Source: Gambelia wislizenii (taxonomy: Eukaryota > Chordata > Lepidosauria > Squamata > Crotaphytidae). Taken from it: DNA of 64,000 nt. Within the stretch, counting starts at the first letter, position 1. Each line of letters begins with the position of its first letter. Positions 31,437 to 42,055 of this stretch are shown here, in pieces. Location of the stretch: the NCBI GenBank assembly GCA_030847615.1, contig JAUMIR010000003.1:337781756-337845755 (forward strand), written 5' to 3'. A program made the position numbers and the translations under genes. The notes beneath the pieces were generated by a model that did no database searches, had not been told where the DNA came from, and saw only the letters and a list, made by a program, of their open reading frames with translations.

Positions 31437-31438
31437 AC

Positions 31439-32075
31439 AGACATTATCAGACTAGCATCTAAAAATGCTGTAATTCCACAAATGAGGAAAGTGGAAACAT
31501 AGTGGCATTATTACACTTATTATCACATGTCACTGTAATCTCGCGAAAGAACTGCCACAGAATTATAGCATGACCACCACTAACACTTTAAGAATGGGAA
31601 TTTACATCCATGATTTAGCATGGGCAAGATTTCAGTGGTTCTCACAAGAAGACATGAGCACACTTAAAAACAGCAAAAACCTCTTAATTTACAAAGTAAA
31701 TGAACAAACTCTTAAACAAACCTAAAAACATGGAAACAAATCAGGAGAGTTCATAAAAGAGTGTTCTGTCCATAATTTTCACATTGCCACCTGGGGCATT
31801 GCTAGCAACAGGGACGGGGCAAAGAGGACTGCCCATTCATGCTGTATGTAGTCTCGCAATTACAGCAGGGCATGTTTTTGCATGGTCTTCAATACCAATA
31901 AAAAAGTGATATTGAGAGCTATGGATGGCTTCTTCCATTAATAGAAAGTGACGCCTTATTTGCGGCTGGAGCACAGATTGAATACGCGAGCATGAGAACA
32001 TCATGAGATAACAGGGCCCGTTCATGCTATTGTGGCATCGTTGTCATGCAATTTTTGCCGCATCTAATGAAGTCC
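31439..32075. mobile_element. Harbinger-like MITE, GGACTTTATCAGAC family, copy 1 (637 bp)
   Basis: Left end AGACATTATCAGACTAGCAT; from the right GGACTTCATTAGATGC; flanked by AAC on both sides (31436-31438, 32076-32078), a 3-bp duplication. Landmarks GTGGAAACATAGTGGCATTA and TTCTCACAAGAAGACATGAG are shared with the copies at 39685-40285 (inverted) and 46652-47287. No coding capacity. Confidence 0.75.
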
Positions 32076-32078
32076 AAC

Positions 32079-32756
32079 ATCTGAAGGGCTGTGTGAGTCT
32101 GAACCCAGTCTAAATCCAGCTGCTAGTCCTATTTGGCAGAGTTGCGTGCAGCATATGTGTTAATTACACATATTTAGTAGCCCAGATTTAAGTCGCTGAG
32201 AATAAACATTCTTCTGTGTAAAGCAAATTTCCGTTGCTTAATTAACAAAGATTTGCTGTCAGCAACAGCAATATTGATTTGTCCTCTGCTACAAAATTAG
32301 TATCCCCTATTCACACAACTTCTCACATTTGATTAAATACATCATGGTATTTATCAGGTTTTGTTGTGAATATCCCTACTGACATGCAAAAGTCTGACAA
32401 CAGTGTAGGTGGTTTCATAAACCAAGACCAGACAAATTCTGCTAGGAATATCAATAGCTATTAATTACAAAGAGAACTGAGTCCAAGTCCACAGTCTCTT
32501 GTTATATTCCTCCCTAATAATTAAACTGTGAGAAAATGAAAGCAATCAACAGGCATTAAAGACTCCTGGTAAACAGGAGCAGGCTGTTGTACTCATTTCT
32601 CATTTTATTACCTTTTATTGCCTTTCTCATCAACTATAGCAGGCAGCATAACCAATACATTTTAGAAACAAAAAACACATTAACAAATAGATCTGCTTCC
32701 AAACAGATGGGGATATACTATTTTTTTATTACTATTTTCATAACTCCCTCTCTCTC
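32079..32756. other. No gene recognised
   Basis: AT-rich with no recognisable repeat or domain. Confidence 0.45.
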
Positions 32757-33292
32757 TGGCTTTTCTTCACAAACGAAGATTTAGGAAGGACTCATCCCAC
32801 GCTTTCTGCAAGCACGCTGATGACTAAAAAGGCCAATCCGAGATAAACAAGTCCGGTTGCAGAAAGCACAGCAGAAGGTCTCCTTGGGTGATGTTTCTGG
32901 GTTGTGATTCTTTCTGCGTTGTCGTTTCTCTTCAAGACATGTTCGGCGTGAGTTCTCAAATAAGGCTGCAGCATTGTGGATAGTGCGTCTCCATGCCTCC
33001 CGATGTGAGGCCAGGGCGGACTATTGTTGGTGATCAATTTGGCCGAGCCTGAGATGTTGTTTCAGGGAGTCCTTGGATTGTTTTTTTGGAGCGCCCCTCT
33101 TATGCTGACCCATGTTGAATTCACCATAGAGTAGTATTTTTGGGAGGCGATGGTCCTCCATCCTAGAAACGTGCCCTGCCCAGTGCAGCTGTGTTTTCAA
33201 TATCATGGCCTCAATCCTGGTGATCCCTGCTTGCTCAAGGACACCAACATTCGTCACATAGTCAGTCCAGTGTATATTTAGGATATACACTG
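32757..33292 (-). pseudogene. LINE ORF2 C-terminal relic, zinc-finger family copy 2
   Basis: Minus-strand homologue of 3440-3990. It reads from NIHWTDYVTNVGVLEQAGIT, then LHWAGHVSRMEDHRLPKIL, a GAPKKQSKDSLKQHL block, and the terminal ETFCCAFCN-type finger region before the element end at about 32760. Frames are broken near 33030. The palindromic GGATATACACTGGAC(T) just outside its 5' side (33278-33300) may mark a small inverted join at the truncation point. Confidence 0.85.
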
Positions 33293-33324
33293 GACTTTAG
33301 GATATACTAAATTTAAAAAATGGT

Positions 33325-33510
33325 AAGAAAAAAATCTTGAAGGTAAAAGTTGTTCAACAGTGGAAGAGAGCCCACTTGGAGGGTGGTGGGCTCACCTTTG
33401 TCAGTCTTTAAACTGAGGTTTAAAGGTGTGCTTTAGTTGTGTATTACTGCATGGCAGAGGATTGTCTTAGGTGGCTCTTGCGGAGCCTTCTAACTCTATG
33501 GTTTTATTAA
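33325..33510 (+). mobile_element. Eroded CR1 LINE 3' end
   Basis: Weak but ordered match to CR1 3' ends: GTTGTTCAACAGTGGAA, then GTCTTTAAACTGAGGTTTAA, TTGTGTATTACTGCATGGCA and TTCTAACTCTATGGTTTTAT. The A-run and diverged bases indicate an old copy. Confidence 0.6.
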
Positions 33511-33867
33511 GAGATTGTTTGGTTTTTTGAGCTACAATTGGGAATAAGGAGAGATATAAATAAATAAAAGGAGGAGGAGAAGGAGGCATATCTCAGCTCT
33601 CATACCTTATTACTGAGTCTTCCATGGAAAGTGCCTTCCATGAAAGAAGACATACTGAAAAGTCTTAGCAATAAGAAATGCTCTGATTTCAGATTTCTTT
33701 TTCTGACCCTCCATCCACAATCTTGCAAAATTTAGTACAAATCTGAGAAAAATGCAAGTGAAGAACAAGTTTGGGAAGAGTAGGTTTTACAACCAGTCTT
33801 CTTGCTGGCTGAAAAATGGACAGCACAACTCTACATACCATATGTTTACTGAGAAGTAATTCTAATA

Positions 33868-34089
33868 CAGTGGGCCCTTGATATCCACTGGGGGCTGGTT
33901 CCAGGACCATCCGTGGATACCAAAATCTGTGGGTGCTCAAGTCCCATTATGTACAATGGAATAGTAAAATGGTGTCCCTTATATAAAATGGCAAAATCAA
34001 GGTTTATTTCTTGGATTTTTTTAAAAAAAATCAAGCTGTGGATGGTGGAATCTGTGGGTGCCAAATCCATTGATGCAGAGGGCCAACTG
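33868..34089. mobile_element. Pogo/Tigger-like MITE (222 bp)
   Basis: Left end CAGTGGGCCCTTGATATCCA; from the right CAGTTGGCCCTCTGCATCAA. Left flank TA (33866-33867); the right flank is now CA. Interior ATCCGTGGATACCAAAATCT and GTGGGTGCTCAAGTCCCATT are typical of this MITE group. No coding capacity. Confidence 0.75.
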
Positions 34090-34582
34090 CATTCACATTT
34101 ATTGATACAGAGGGCCTCACTTGGTTGTAAGACTTAAGCTACATAATTTAGGGTGTACCTGTCATTAGCTTTAACGTAAGCATTCAGGGATCCAATCCAA
34201 ATTGGGACCACTGTGCATGATGAGAGGAGAATTAAACCTTTTTGTTTCTAAGTGCCCTTGTCACAAAATGTGCAATCCATCCCTCATATAGTTGGGGGTT
34301 TTTTTTAATAAAAAAGAGAAGGTTTGATTGATCTGGCAAGTCCAATCTGAGTGAAGCCCCCATGTGCTTACTTTAGAGAAGTAATTTTCAATCTTTCTTG
34401 TTCCAGATGTGTTAGATTTCAAGTGTAGCACTGCTACACAATAATAGTGGTTTGATATCACTGCAATTGCCATGGCTCCATCCTACAGATGTCTCAGACG
34501 TATAGTCTGGTAAGAAACTTACAGTTCTCTAGTGCACCCTGCTGAACTACAGTTATAGAACTCTCTCTGGCAGAGACATCTA

Positions 34583-34805
34583 AGGCCAAATCATTACTAT
34601 ACAAATAATACAATTTGAAACTGGATTATTTGCCATGGCTCCTTCCTATGGAATCCTGGGATTAGTTGTTTGGTGAGGCACCTGCTTCTTTGGCAGAGAA
34701 GGCTAAAGACCATATAAAACTACAAATCCCAGGATCCCATAGAAAGGAACCATGTCAAATAATCCAGTTTCAAACTGGATTATTTGTGTGGTGTGGATTT
34801 GGCCT
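34583..34805. mobile_element. Foldback MITE with AGGCCAAATC ends
   Basis: Left end AGGCCAAATCATTACTATAC; from the right AGGCCAAATCCACACCACAC. Long inner arms share TTTGAAACTGGATTATTTG and TCCTATGGAATCCTGGGATT with their complements. No duplication was resolved. Confidence 0.7.
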
Positions 34806-34873
34806 GAGTATTACATGAAACTATACATCTCAAGATTTGATAGCATAGAACTATTTCACTAGTGTGCTATATT

Positions 34874-35016
34874 TACCCAAGGAGACCTTCCGCTGTCCTT
34901 TCTGCAACTGGACTTGTTTATCTCGGATTGGCCTTTTTAGTCATCAGTGCACTTGCAGAAAGCGCGGGATGAGTCCTTCCTAAATCTTCGTTTGCGAAGA
35001 AAAGCCAGAGAGATTT
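34874..35016 (+). mobile_element. LINE zinc-finger family 3' end, copy 3
   Basis: Matches 3858-4000: ACCCAAGGAGACCTTC, then CTGCAACTGGACTTGTTTAT, CTCGGATTGGCCTTTTTAGT, and GAAGAAAAGCCAGAGAGATT. Only the end of the ORF (C2HC-type finger) and the adjacent 3' sequence remain. Confidence 0.85.
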
Positions 35017-35999
35017 ACATAATGCACATATTACCTTCACCTTCTAGAATCCCCAGACAGCAGGGCCAATGATCAGGGATTCTGGGGGTGGAAGTACAAA
35101 ACATTGGGAGGACGAAGGATTGAGAACCACTGTTGTAGAGTAAAAAAGCAGAGAGGGCCTGCTTCATACTACATATTTCATAGTAGTTTGACCATGGGTT
35201 CCACTGAAGATACCATTATTTCTCTAACTTTGGGGTAAATGATGGATAGGAACGGACTGTTAATTAAGATTTTACCAATGATAGTGCCTGTGGCGTTACT
35301 AAGGCCAGTGTCACCCCTCCCTCCAGCAGTGTTACCTGGTGCAGTTTGGCCTCTCTATACCACCACCCCAGCGCCATCACTGAATACAGTAGTTTAATTT
35401 TGTGTTCACTGATCCTCACTAGTTAACTCAGCTCTTACTATATAACTGTCAGCTACAGTAGTACTTAACATTTATTTACCATATTTACATTTTGAAGTGT
35501 TTACAAAATAAGGTTTCATACTGGCGAAGTAAAACTGGATTATGTTAGCACAATTGTAGGCAGAATTTTAAACAGATCAAATCAGGGGAAGACGATTAAA
35601 GCTTTCCGAAACATATACTTCCTAATGAATATATACACACCACTTACATTTCTTCAGTTGATTTTTTTTCTTCCTGTCTGCAGAAGCATTTTCAAACATT
35701 AATGAAAATAAAGGCACAACATAAAAAAGAGTATATATTAGAATCCCAAGTAGTTCATGCATAAAAACTCTATCCAAAGCAGTAGCTGCTGTCATTATTT
35801 TAGTCTCTTATTCTTAGCTCAGAAGCACTGTGCTGCTGTGTGAGCTCTCCTGGCCCTTTGTAAGAATTTTCTTCCCAGTTGAACATGTAACTAGGAAGTA
35901 ATCTTCCTAGCAACCTGTATATAAACATACTGCACAGAAGAAAACAATCATTACTAGGCAAGCAAACTTGGTTAAGCCAGGAAGAAACCTGTGAACAAA
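35017..35999. other. No gene recognised
   Basis: 35040-35130 has TAGAATCCCCAGACAGCAGG and a TTGAGAACCACTGTTGTAGA stretch reminiscent of a hAT MITE end. Otherwise nothing recognised. Confidence 0.4.
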
Positions 36000-36001
36000 T
36001 A

Positions 36002-37178
36002 CAGTTGTCCCTCCACATTTGCTGTTCTGCCTATTTGCGGAACCTCGGCTCCCCACCCCACAGGGAAGCGTTTCGGTGGTGGAGCCAACCCCAAGGAAAG
36101 CTGAGTAAGCACCCCACTTTACTCAGCTTTCACCCATCTCATGAAAGGGGCAAAAGCCGAGTGAAGCGGGGCACTCAGCCAGCAAACTGAAGGGGGTTTG
36201 GTGAGTGAGCACCTCACTTCAATCGGCTTTCCGTGTGAGGGGTGAAAGCCAATTGAAGCAAGGACTCACTCACCAAACAGATGCCAGTTTGCTGGCTGAG
36301 TGACCCACTTTACTCAGCTTTCACCCCTCACACGCAAGGGATGAAAGCCGAGTAAAGTGGGCCGCTCAGCCAGCAAACTGAAGGGGGTTTGGTGAGTGAG
36401 CGCCTCGCTTCAACCAACTTTTGCCCCTTCCATGTGAGGGGTGAAAGCCGATTGAAGCGAGGCACTTACTCACCAAACCGCTGCTGGTTTGCTGGCTGAG
36501 CGCCCCACTTTACTCATCTTTCGCCCCTCTCCCGAAAGGGGCAAAAGCCAAGTGAAGTGGGGTGCTCAGCCAGCAAACCAAAGGGGGTTTGGTGAGTGAG
36601 TGCCTCACTTCAACCAACTTTTGCCCCTTCCATGTGAGGAGCAAAAGCTGGTTGAAGCAAGGCACTCACTCATCAAACCACTGCCGGTGTGCTGGCTGAG
36701 CGCCCCACTTTACTCAGCTTTCGCCCCTCACACAAAAGGGGCAAAAGCCGGTTGAAGTGGGGCACTCAGCCTCCCCGCTGCTCACCTGCCACCCCCTGGC
36801 CCTTCCCTTGAGGCAGATGGGCTTTTCAGCTCCTTCGCCGCTTGCCCGCTATCCCCCCATCCCTTCCCAAGCAGCGATGGGGCTTTTTGTGCCCCATCGC
36901 CGCTTTGGGAGGGCAGGGGGGTGGCTGAAAAGCGTCCCTGCTGCCTGCCCACCACCCCCTTGCCCTTCCCAAAGCCCTTCTCCTTTTTGAGCCCCGTCGC
37001 AGCTTTGGGAGGGCGAGAGGTGGCTGAGAAGCGTCTACGAGGCTTCAAAAGCCCTGTAGCCACTTTGGAGGGGCAGGCGGGGGGTTGCAGGTGGGGGGAG
37101 GTGTATTTTTATTTGTGTTTTTTTCACATTTGTGGGGGTCTTGTGCCCCTAACCCCCATGAATGTGGAGAGACGACTG
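36002..37178. mobile_element. Pogo/Tigger-like element with 200-bp hairpin array (array B, 1177 bp)
   Basis: Left end CAGTTGTCCCTCCACATTTG; from the right CAGTCGTCTCTCCACATTCA; TA at 36000-36001 and 37179-37180. The right arm retains TTTTTTCACATTTGTGGGGG and CTAACCCCCATGAATGTGG, the same arrangement as in 24686-25067. The left interior is the array at 36040-36760; the right part (36780-37080) is a second GC-rich set of repeats with GGGGCAGG/AAGCGTC units. No protein domain is visible. Confidence 0.85.
36040..36760. repeat. 200-bp higher-order tandem array with dyad sub-units
   Basis: GCTGGCTGAG recurs at 36291, 36491 and 36691, exactly 200 bp apart, with a related block about 196 bp before the first. 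Within each unit, CACTTTACTCAGCTTTCGCCCC-type and GGGGTGAAAGCCGATTGAAGC-type segments are inverted repeats around AAAGGGG or GTGAGGGG centres. The unit therefore contains successive hairpins and the pattern GGTTTGGTGAGTGAG between them. Confidence 0.88.
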
Positions 37179-37180
37179 TA

Positions 37181-38524
37181 TATAGAAAGGAAATTGAATG
37201 AATAAAATTGCTAGACAGATCTCTTCTCTAAAATGGGCCTTTACAGAACTCACAAAATCATGGACAGGGCAATGGGAAGTGTTACGTACCCTGATAGCCC
37301 GCATCTTGGAATATCAAATAATTGGCAATATTTAATAACTTGGCTTAATGTGGCCTTCCATGTGGTTTGCAAGTAAACCAAGGGCCCTCAAATACCAAGG
37401 TTGGAGTTACGCATGACCAAGGGAAGGGACTTTGGAAACTCCCCAAACATACACTCAGGTCAGTGATTAAGACCTGGAGGTTAGTCTTTCACTGATCTAC
37501 TCAATGACAGCAGAGTTCTTGATGCTTGTAAAACGGGTCCTTCCTTTCCTCGTCTCCTGCCAACAATAAACCTTGCCTGCTCCCATTCAATTCTAAAAGC
37601 ATTGTCCATTATCAATAGTTAACTCTTCCAGAGTACCCTTTGTTTAGTCCTGGGAAACTCCAAGAGACATTGTATTCCACTCAAAATCCCATCCCTTCAG
37701 GGGAATTATCAGATATAACTACCACCCTAAAATACCACCAAAATGTTTACAGTTCCTCCTCCTACATCCATGCTGCTGGTTTGCTGTGAGACCCTCAGAA
37801 CGCATCTCTGAGAATCTTCTGCTGCATGAATCTCTGCTCCTCTGAGAGGTGTTGTATCAGCCATCATCCCTTCACTCTATTCCTCTATCCAAATACATCT
37901 TACTTTCTTTGTTAGCCTTGTGTGATTGCTTGAAGCCTGAGTGTTTGTGTGGATGCTGTTTAGATTGATTTCCAATAAAGATAATTTAGATTGTAATTGT
38001 AATTGTGCATTCTGGCTTGGAGTCTTCCCCATACATAGGTCAAAAAATCCTGCCATTGTTCAGCCTCTTGCTGCCATGTTGAGCTAATAAAATATTCCCC
38101 ATATTAATATTCAGACACTAATGGAATCCTCATGGACCCCACACAATCCAGGTAACAACTGTAGTTCAGCCTTTATTTTTACCCTGGAGGAAACCTTGAA
38201 ATAATTTTCAAGTCTCAAGGACACACTGTGTATAAATAGTTGTATCTGCAGTTCAAAAATAAATAAATAAATAAATAAATGCTTTCTCCCTCCCCACCAT
38301 CACCATCTCTTGAGCAACCCTGGTTGAGAAACCCTACTGTAGATTGTCACCATCCTGACATATATTCAGTGCAAGCACCTATAGGTCTAAATCCAATGGG
38401 TAGTCTAAACTGAACGAGACCCACTGAATCAGCAGGACTTATGTGTCAGCTTACCCAGTACCCATTGTTTGAGTGGGCTGACTCTACTTGAGACTAACAG
38501 TTGGATTTAAATCACAGTATCTAT
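37181..38524. other. No gene recognised; possible solo LTR
   Basis: TGTTACGTACCCTGATAGCC at 37280 and an AATAAAG polyadenylation-like signal at 37974, followed by GCATTCTGGCTTGGAGTC and CCCCATACA near 38034, have an LTR-like arrangement. No flanking duplication or second LTR was found. An (AAAT)n run lies at 38256-38280. Confidence 0.3.
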
Positions 38525-38877
38525 GGAGATTTTCACACGGGGCAATTATTCCCCTGAGAGATTGGGAGAGAAATGGGGCTCTTCCGGGAGCAGAGCTCTG
38601 TTTCGCACGCCCCTTTCCTTCTCCCGATCTGACGTCGTCCTCACTCTGTGCTGCTTCCATTTCTCTGCCAGTATCTTCCGTCATTTTTTAATAATGAAAG
38701 TTCTTCGTTCTTAAAAAATGACGGAAGATACTGGCAGAGAAATGGAAGCAGCACAGAGTGAGGACAATGTCAGATCGGGAGAAGGAAAGGGGCGTGCGAA
38801 ACGGAGCTCTGCTCCCGGAAGAGCCCCATTTCTCTCCCGATCTCTCAGGGGAATAATTTCCCTGTGTGAAAATCTCC
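38525..38877. mobile_element. Foldback element 2 (353 bp)
   Basis: Ends GGAGATTTTCACACGGGG and its near complement; flanked by TAT on both sides (38522-38524, 38878-38880), a perfect 3-bp duplication. Arms of about 165 bp carry TGGGAGAGAAATGGGGCTCT, GTTTCGCACGCCCCTTTCCT and AGTATCTTCCGTCATTTTT; the loop is about 38692-38712. The arms are nearly identical by eye. Mirror-image frames on both strands are not genes. Confidence 0.9.
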
Positions 38878-38880
38878 TAT

Positions 38881-39494
38881 GTGGTAGATTAAGGGAAACT
38901 GGCTTTCTAGCACATGCACTCATTGCTAGGGAAGGGTGAATGTTTTCTTTGGTTTGCTTTTTGAAAAGAATGTTGCAAAATCCACACATTTTTTGATAAA
39001 CTCAACAGAAAGAACTTCATAGGAGAAACTTTGGGTGCTTAATTATTTAATGACTGTTTCTAATTCCTAGGCATTCAGCCATTTTGTGGGTGATATCAGG
39101 AAAGAGGAAATTTAGGCTCAAGGGCTATTAATGTGTTGCTTAGTGTACATTGGCTACATACCAAGGGTAAAGGTTATAATGGTGTTGACCACAGGGGAAA
39201 AGAGGTGGTGAGCATGTGCAGGATTGTAACTAATCAAGAACTGCTAATTTGGCATTAAGGGACCAATCAGACAGTGGCACTGTGTTAGCTGGGAGCTTTA
39301 AATATGTATTGTAAAATCTGAAGTGTGTGCTTGCTTTGCAAATGATTGCCAAGTACCTATTTCTGTGCAGAACGCGAATAAAAGGTTGTTGTACCCTTCA
39401 TCCTTGTGTGCTTCATTGGCTAAGGCACACCAGTCAACAGACCCAATACCCTTTTGGGGGACATAAGGGAACTGAAATTATTGCTGTTACTAGG
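38881..39494. other. No gene recognised
   Basis: 39330-39410 has GCAGAACGCGAATAAAAGGT and a GTACCCTTCATCC stretch that could be an LTR 3' region, but nothing supports it further. Confidence 0.35.
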
Positions 39495-39680
39495 CTTATT
39501 GAAACTCAGGATCTGTCCCTGAGTGTTCAGTTTTCAGGGGTCGTCTCCAGGCAAGAGACAAGGGTGCAAATGCTCCAGTTTTGGTGAGCTCAGCTCTAGG
39601 CAAGAGGAAAAGTCTATGTGCAAATCTCCAGCTCAGTTAGTAGAGCAGCAGGTTGCTACAAATGTTCAAGGCTTAAGTGA
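39495..39680 (+). repeat. Unnamed interspersed repeat, copy 2 of 2
   Basis: Matches 2045-2235 in order: CCCTGAGTG, TCAGTTTTCA, GCAAGAGACAAGGGTGCAAA, TGAGCTCAGCTCTAGG and AGTAGAGCAGCAGGTTGCTA. Non-coding. Confidence 0.5.
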
Positions 39681-39684
39681 CTGA

Positions 39685-39882
39685 GGACTTTTTCAGACCA
39701 TTAATGTTTCTTTCCGACCATATTTTTATGTGTAATTGTCCTGGCAAAATAACCCTTTCTATCAGAACTTACCTTCTCTAGCATGAAAAGGCAGCCCCAG
39801 CATTGATGGGGCATGAACGGAACTCTGTTTACTTCTGCATTCATTATCTCGCTGAGTCTCGCAAGAAGACACAAGCACAGTG

Positions 39883-39921
<39 letters not shown>

Positions 39922-40285
39922 AAAAGAAAGACAAAAAACTTATACAAAAGCACAGAAACATACTTTAAAACTTAAAAGTAAACTGGAGAGGTTGCACGTT
40001 TTTAGGTTTCAGTGCTTATGTGTTCATTTACTTTCATAATTAAGGGGATTTGGGAGTTAAGCATGCCCGTGTCTTCTCATGAGAACCGGGGAAATCTCGC
40101 CCATGCCAAATTGTGGAAGTAAATTCCTGTTCTTGAAGTGCTAGTGGTCATTATGCAATAATTCTGTGGTGTTTCTTTTGCGTGATTACAGCTACATGCG
40201 ATAATCAGTGTTATAATGCCACAATGTTCCTGCTATCTTCATTTGTGGAATCACAGTGTTTTTAGATGCTAGTCTGATCATGTCC
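39685..40285. mobile_element. Harbinger-like MITE, GGACTTTATCAGAC family, copy 2 (601 bp, inverted)
   Basis: Ends GGACTTTTTCAGACCATTAA and, from the right, GGACATGATCAGACTAGCAT. Read inverted, it matches 31439-32075 and 46652-47287 (for example AGTAAATTCCTG, CTCATGAGAACC, GAACTCTGTTTACTTCTGC). Flanks TGA and ATT do not match, so the duplication has decayed. An (AT)n microsatellite of about 17 repeats lies at 39885-39919 inside it. Confidence 0.65.
39885..39919. repeat. (AT)n microsatellite
   Basis: About 17 AT dinucleotides; able to extrude as a cruciform. Confidence 0.97.
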
Positions 40286-40844
40286 ATTGATTGTCTGTGC
40301 TTCCTCATTTTTTACTTTTGCCATATTGACTACACTGATGTTCCTTGGCCATATGTGCCCCAGTTAACGTCTGTGAAATGTTGGAGGCCATGCAGTCTTT
40401 AAGAATGCTAATCTATTGGTGAAAGGCATTATTAAAATTGGTGCTTTCCACGAAGAGTATATTACCATTTTCACTGGATATGCATGATAACCCAGGCAGA
40501 ACACCTGTTTAGTGAATAAGGAATCGTCTTCTCCTGTGTTATTACTGCTAAGCTGCCATCAGCCATTACAGCCATGCCTCATGGCAACATCCTATCATCA
40601 GATCTTCACATGAAGTTGCAACAGTAAAAATAATTAGATCTCTTGTAATGTGAACATCTTTTACAGGCATTTACTTGATTACAATCAGTGCCTACTGATT
40701 ATAAGGATAACACTGGAAAATAGGCATATGTAGAAGAAAGGGCTCTTTGCAACCTGTCCTGTAGCATTCCTTCTAATAGCAAACTGAAGTGGTGAGAGTC
40801 AGAAGACAAGGGCCAAATCAGAGCCATTAGGAAAAAAGAAGGCT

Positions 40845-41260
40845 ACTGCTTGGGGGAACTCTGAGATTTGTGGAAGCACAAAAGCAAACCCTCCAACTGT
40901 CTGGATTTGGCATGGGCAATCCCAATTAAAACTCTACCATCCCAATTTTCAGCTGCTTTTAAAGGGCCCACTTTCTCTCTCGTTCTCCCACTTTCTCTTT
41001 TTTGTTCTGAGCTTACTTCAATTGCTGCAAACTGAGTGCAAAAGTGGTTTGCACTCAATTAATTCAGCTGGGGAGGGGGTGAGAGGAGAGAAGAGGAAGA
41101 TTCTTGCCCTTCCCAGTAGACTCAGGCAAAAGTAAACTGCTGCAGTCTTTCCTAGCTTGTGTGCTTTTCCTGATTAATAACTTTGCTATCTTGACCACAT
41201 TCTGATATTGTTTGGTCACACGTGTCTCAGGTTTCATATGTGAAATGTTGGAAAGTGTGA
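40845..41260 (-). mobile_element. Unnamed DNA-transposon-like repeat (ACCCTCCAAC family), copy 1
   Basis: On the minus strand this matches 46225-46610 and 58805-59110: CCAACATTTCACATATGAAA, ACAATATCAGAATGTGG, AGTTATTAATCAGG, AGGAAAGACTGCAGCAGTTT, TTGCACTC(A)ACTC, and terminal AACCCTCCAACTGTCTGGA. An ACCCTCCAAC word at one end and a GTTGGA word at the other suggest short TIRs (probably hAT; inference). Confidence 0.6.
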
Positions 41261-41477
41261 AAAAGACCATTAATAGAGAAGAAAACCGTAAAAGGAACAG
41301 CACACCAAATCCACTCAGTGAGAACTATGCATGTTTAGCAGCCATGGGATGTTCTGTGTCAGTTGGAAAAGAAACAGACTATTGTTGAATGTGAAGTCAA
41401 AGGCTTTCACGGCCGGCATCCATATATTTTCCTTGGTTTTTTTCCGGGCTGTGAGACTGTGTTCTGGAATAGTTTCT

Positions 41478-41520
41478 TTCTGACGTTTCACCTACATCTG
41501 TGGGTGGCATCTTCAGAGAA
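41478..41520 (-). ncRNA. Hammerhead-ribozyme-like motif (minus)
   Basis: On the minus strand the order is TTCT, CTGAAGA, a spacer able to form a short stem II, GAAACGTC, AGAA. TTCT and AGAA can pair as stem I. CTGANGA and GAAA are the conserved hammerhead core strands. GTC is the usual cleavage triplet. Stem III would be minimal, as reported for Penelope-type hammerheads. Stem II here is imperfect (CACC/GGTG-type pairing). Confidence 0.5.
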
Positions 41521-41718
41521 TGGTTGGGTAGGAGTGTATGTGGACTTATATATGCTGTGACCCCCTGTTGGGGAGTATATGTAAATTTGTGTAATTGAAA
41601 GGTTAGTTTCTGGGTATAGAATGCAAGGCTCGTTAGTGTCTGTTTGGCTAATGGTTGGTTGATGGGCCATTAACTGCTGCTGGAAATCCATTCTCTAAAG
41701 ATGCCAGCCACAGATGCA

Positions 41719-41761
41719 TTCTCTGAGGATGCCAGCCACAGATGCAGGTGAAATGTCAGAA
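41719..41761 (+). ncRNA. Hammerhead-ribozyme-like motif (plus), degenerate
   Basis: Order TTCT, CTGAGGA, TGCCAGCCACAGATGCAGGT, GAAATGTC, AGAA. The core words are kept but GAAACGTC has become GAAATGTC and the stem II arms no longer pair well, so activity is doubtful. A partial tandem duplicate (CTAAAGATGCCAGCCACAGA) lies just upstream at about 41694-41715. Confidence 0.4.
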
Positions 41762-42055
41762 AGAAACTATTCCAGAACTATTACAGTCTCAGAGCCTGGA
41801 AAAAACCCCAAGGAAAATCTACAGACTATTGTTGGTTTGGACTACTGTTGCCATCAACCGCTACCAACCTAAGAGTAATGGGAGTTGTCATTCAAAATAT
41901 CTGGAAGGTGACAGGTTGGGGAAGGCTAAGAGTTATACTCTGTGTGTGTGCATGGGGGGGGGGATTTCTGAGAATGTGGGAAGGATAAATTTCACAAGGT
42001 TCTAAAGCCCACTCACAGAAATAAAATCAATATTAAAATTGCCAAAAGCAATATA

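Larger units (their letters stand above)
41385..41830. mobile_element. Penelope-like element relic with inverted hammerhead-like motifs
   Basis: Left part (41395-41530, minus strand) and right part (41690-41820, plus strand) are related inverted copies. Each runs from a hammerhead-like core through GAAAGAAACTATTCCAGAA, GTCTCA(C/G)AG and AAAACC(C)CAAGGAAAAT. The minus strand could read FSEDATHRCR, then NVRKKLFQNT, as in Penelope-like (PLE) sequences from reptiles. Penelope-like retroelements carry hammerhead ribozymes in their terminal pLTR repeats, which fits the motifs at 41478-41520 and 41719-41761. No RT or GIY-YIG domain is present; this is a terminal fragment. Confidence 0.6.

Noticed and set aside
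37280..38034. Possible solo LTR (TG..CA, AATAAA)
   Set aside because: No target duplication, no second LTR, no primer site; kept only as a note.
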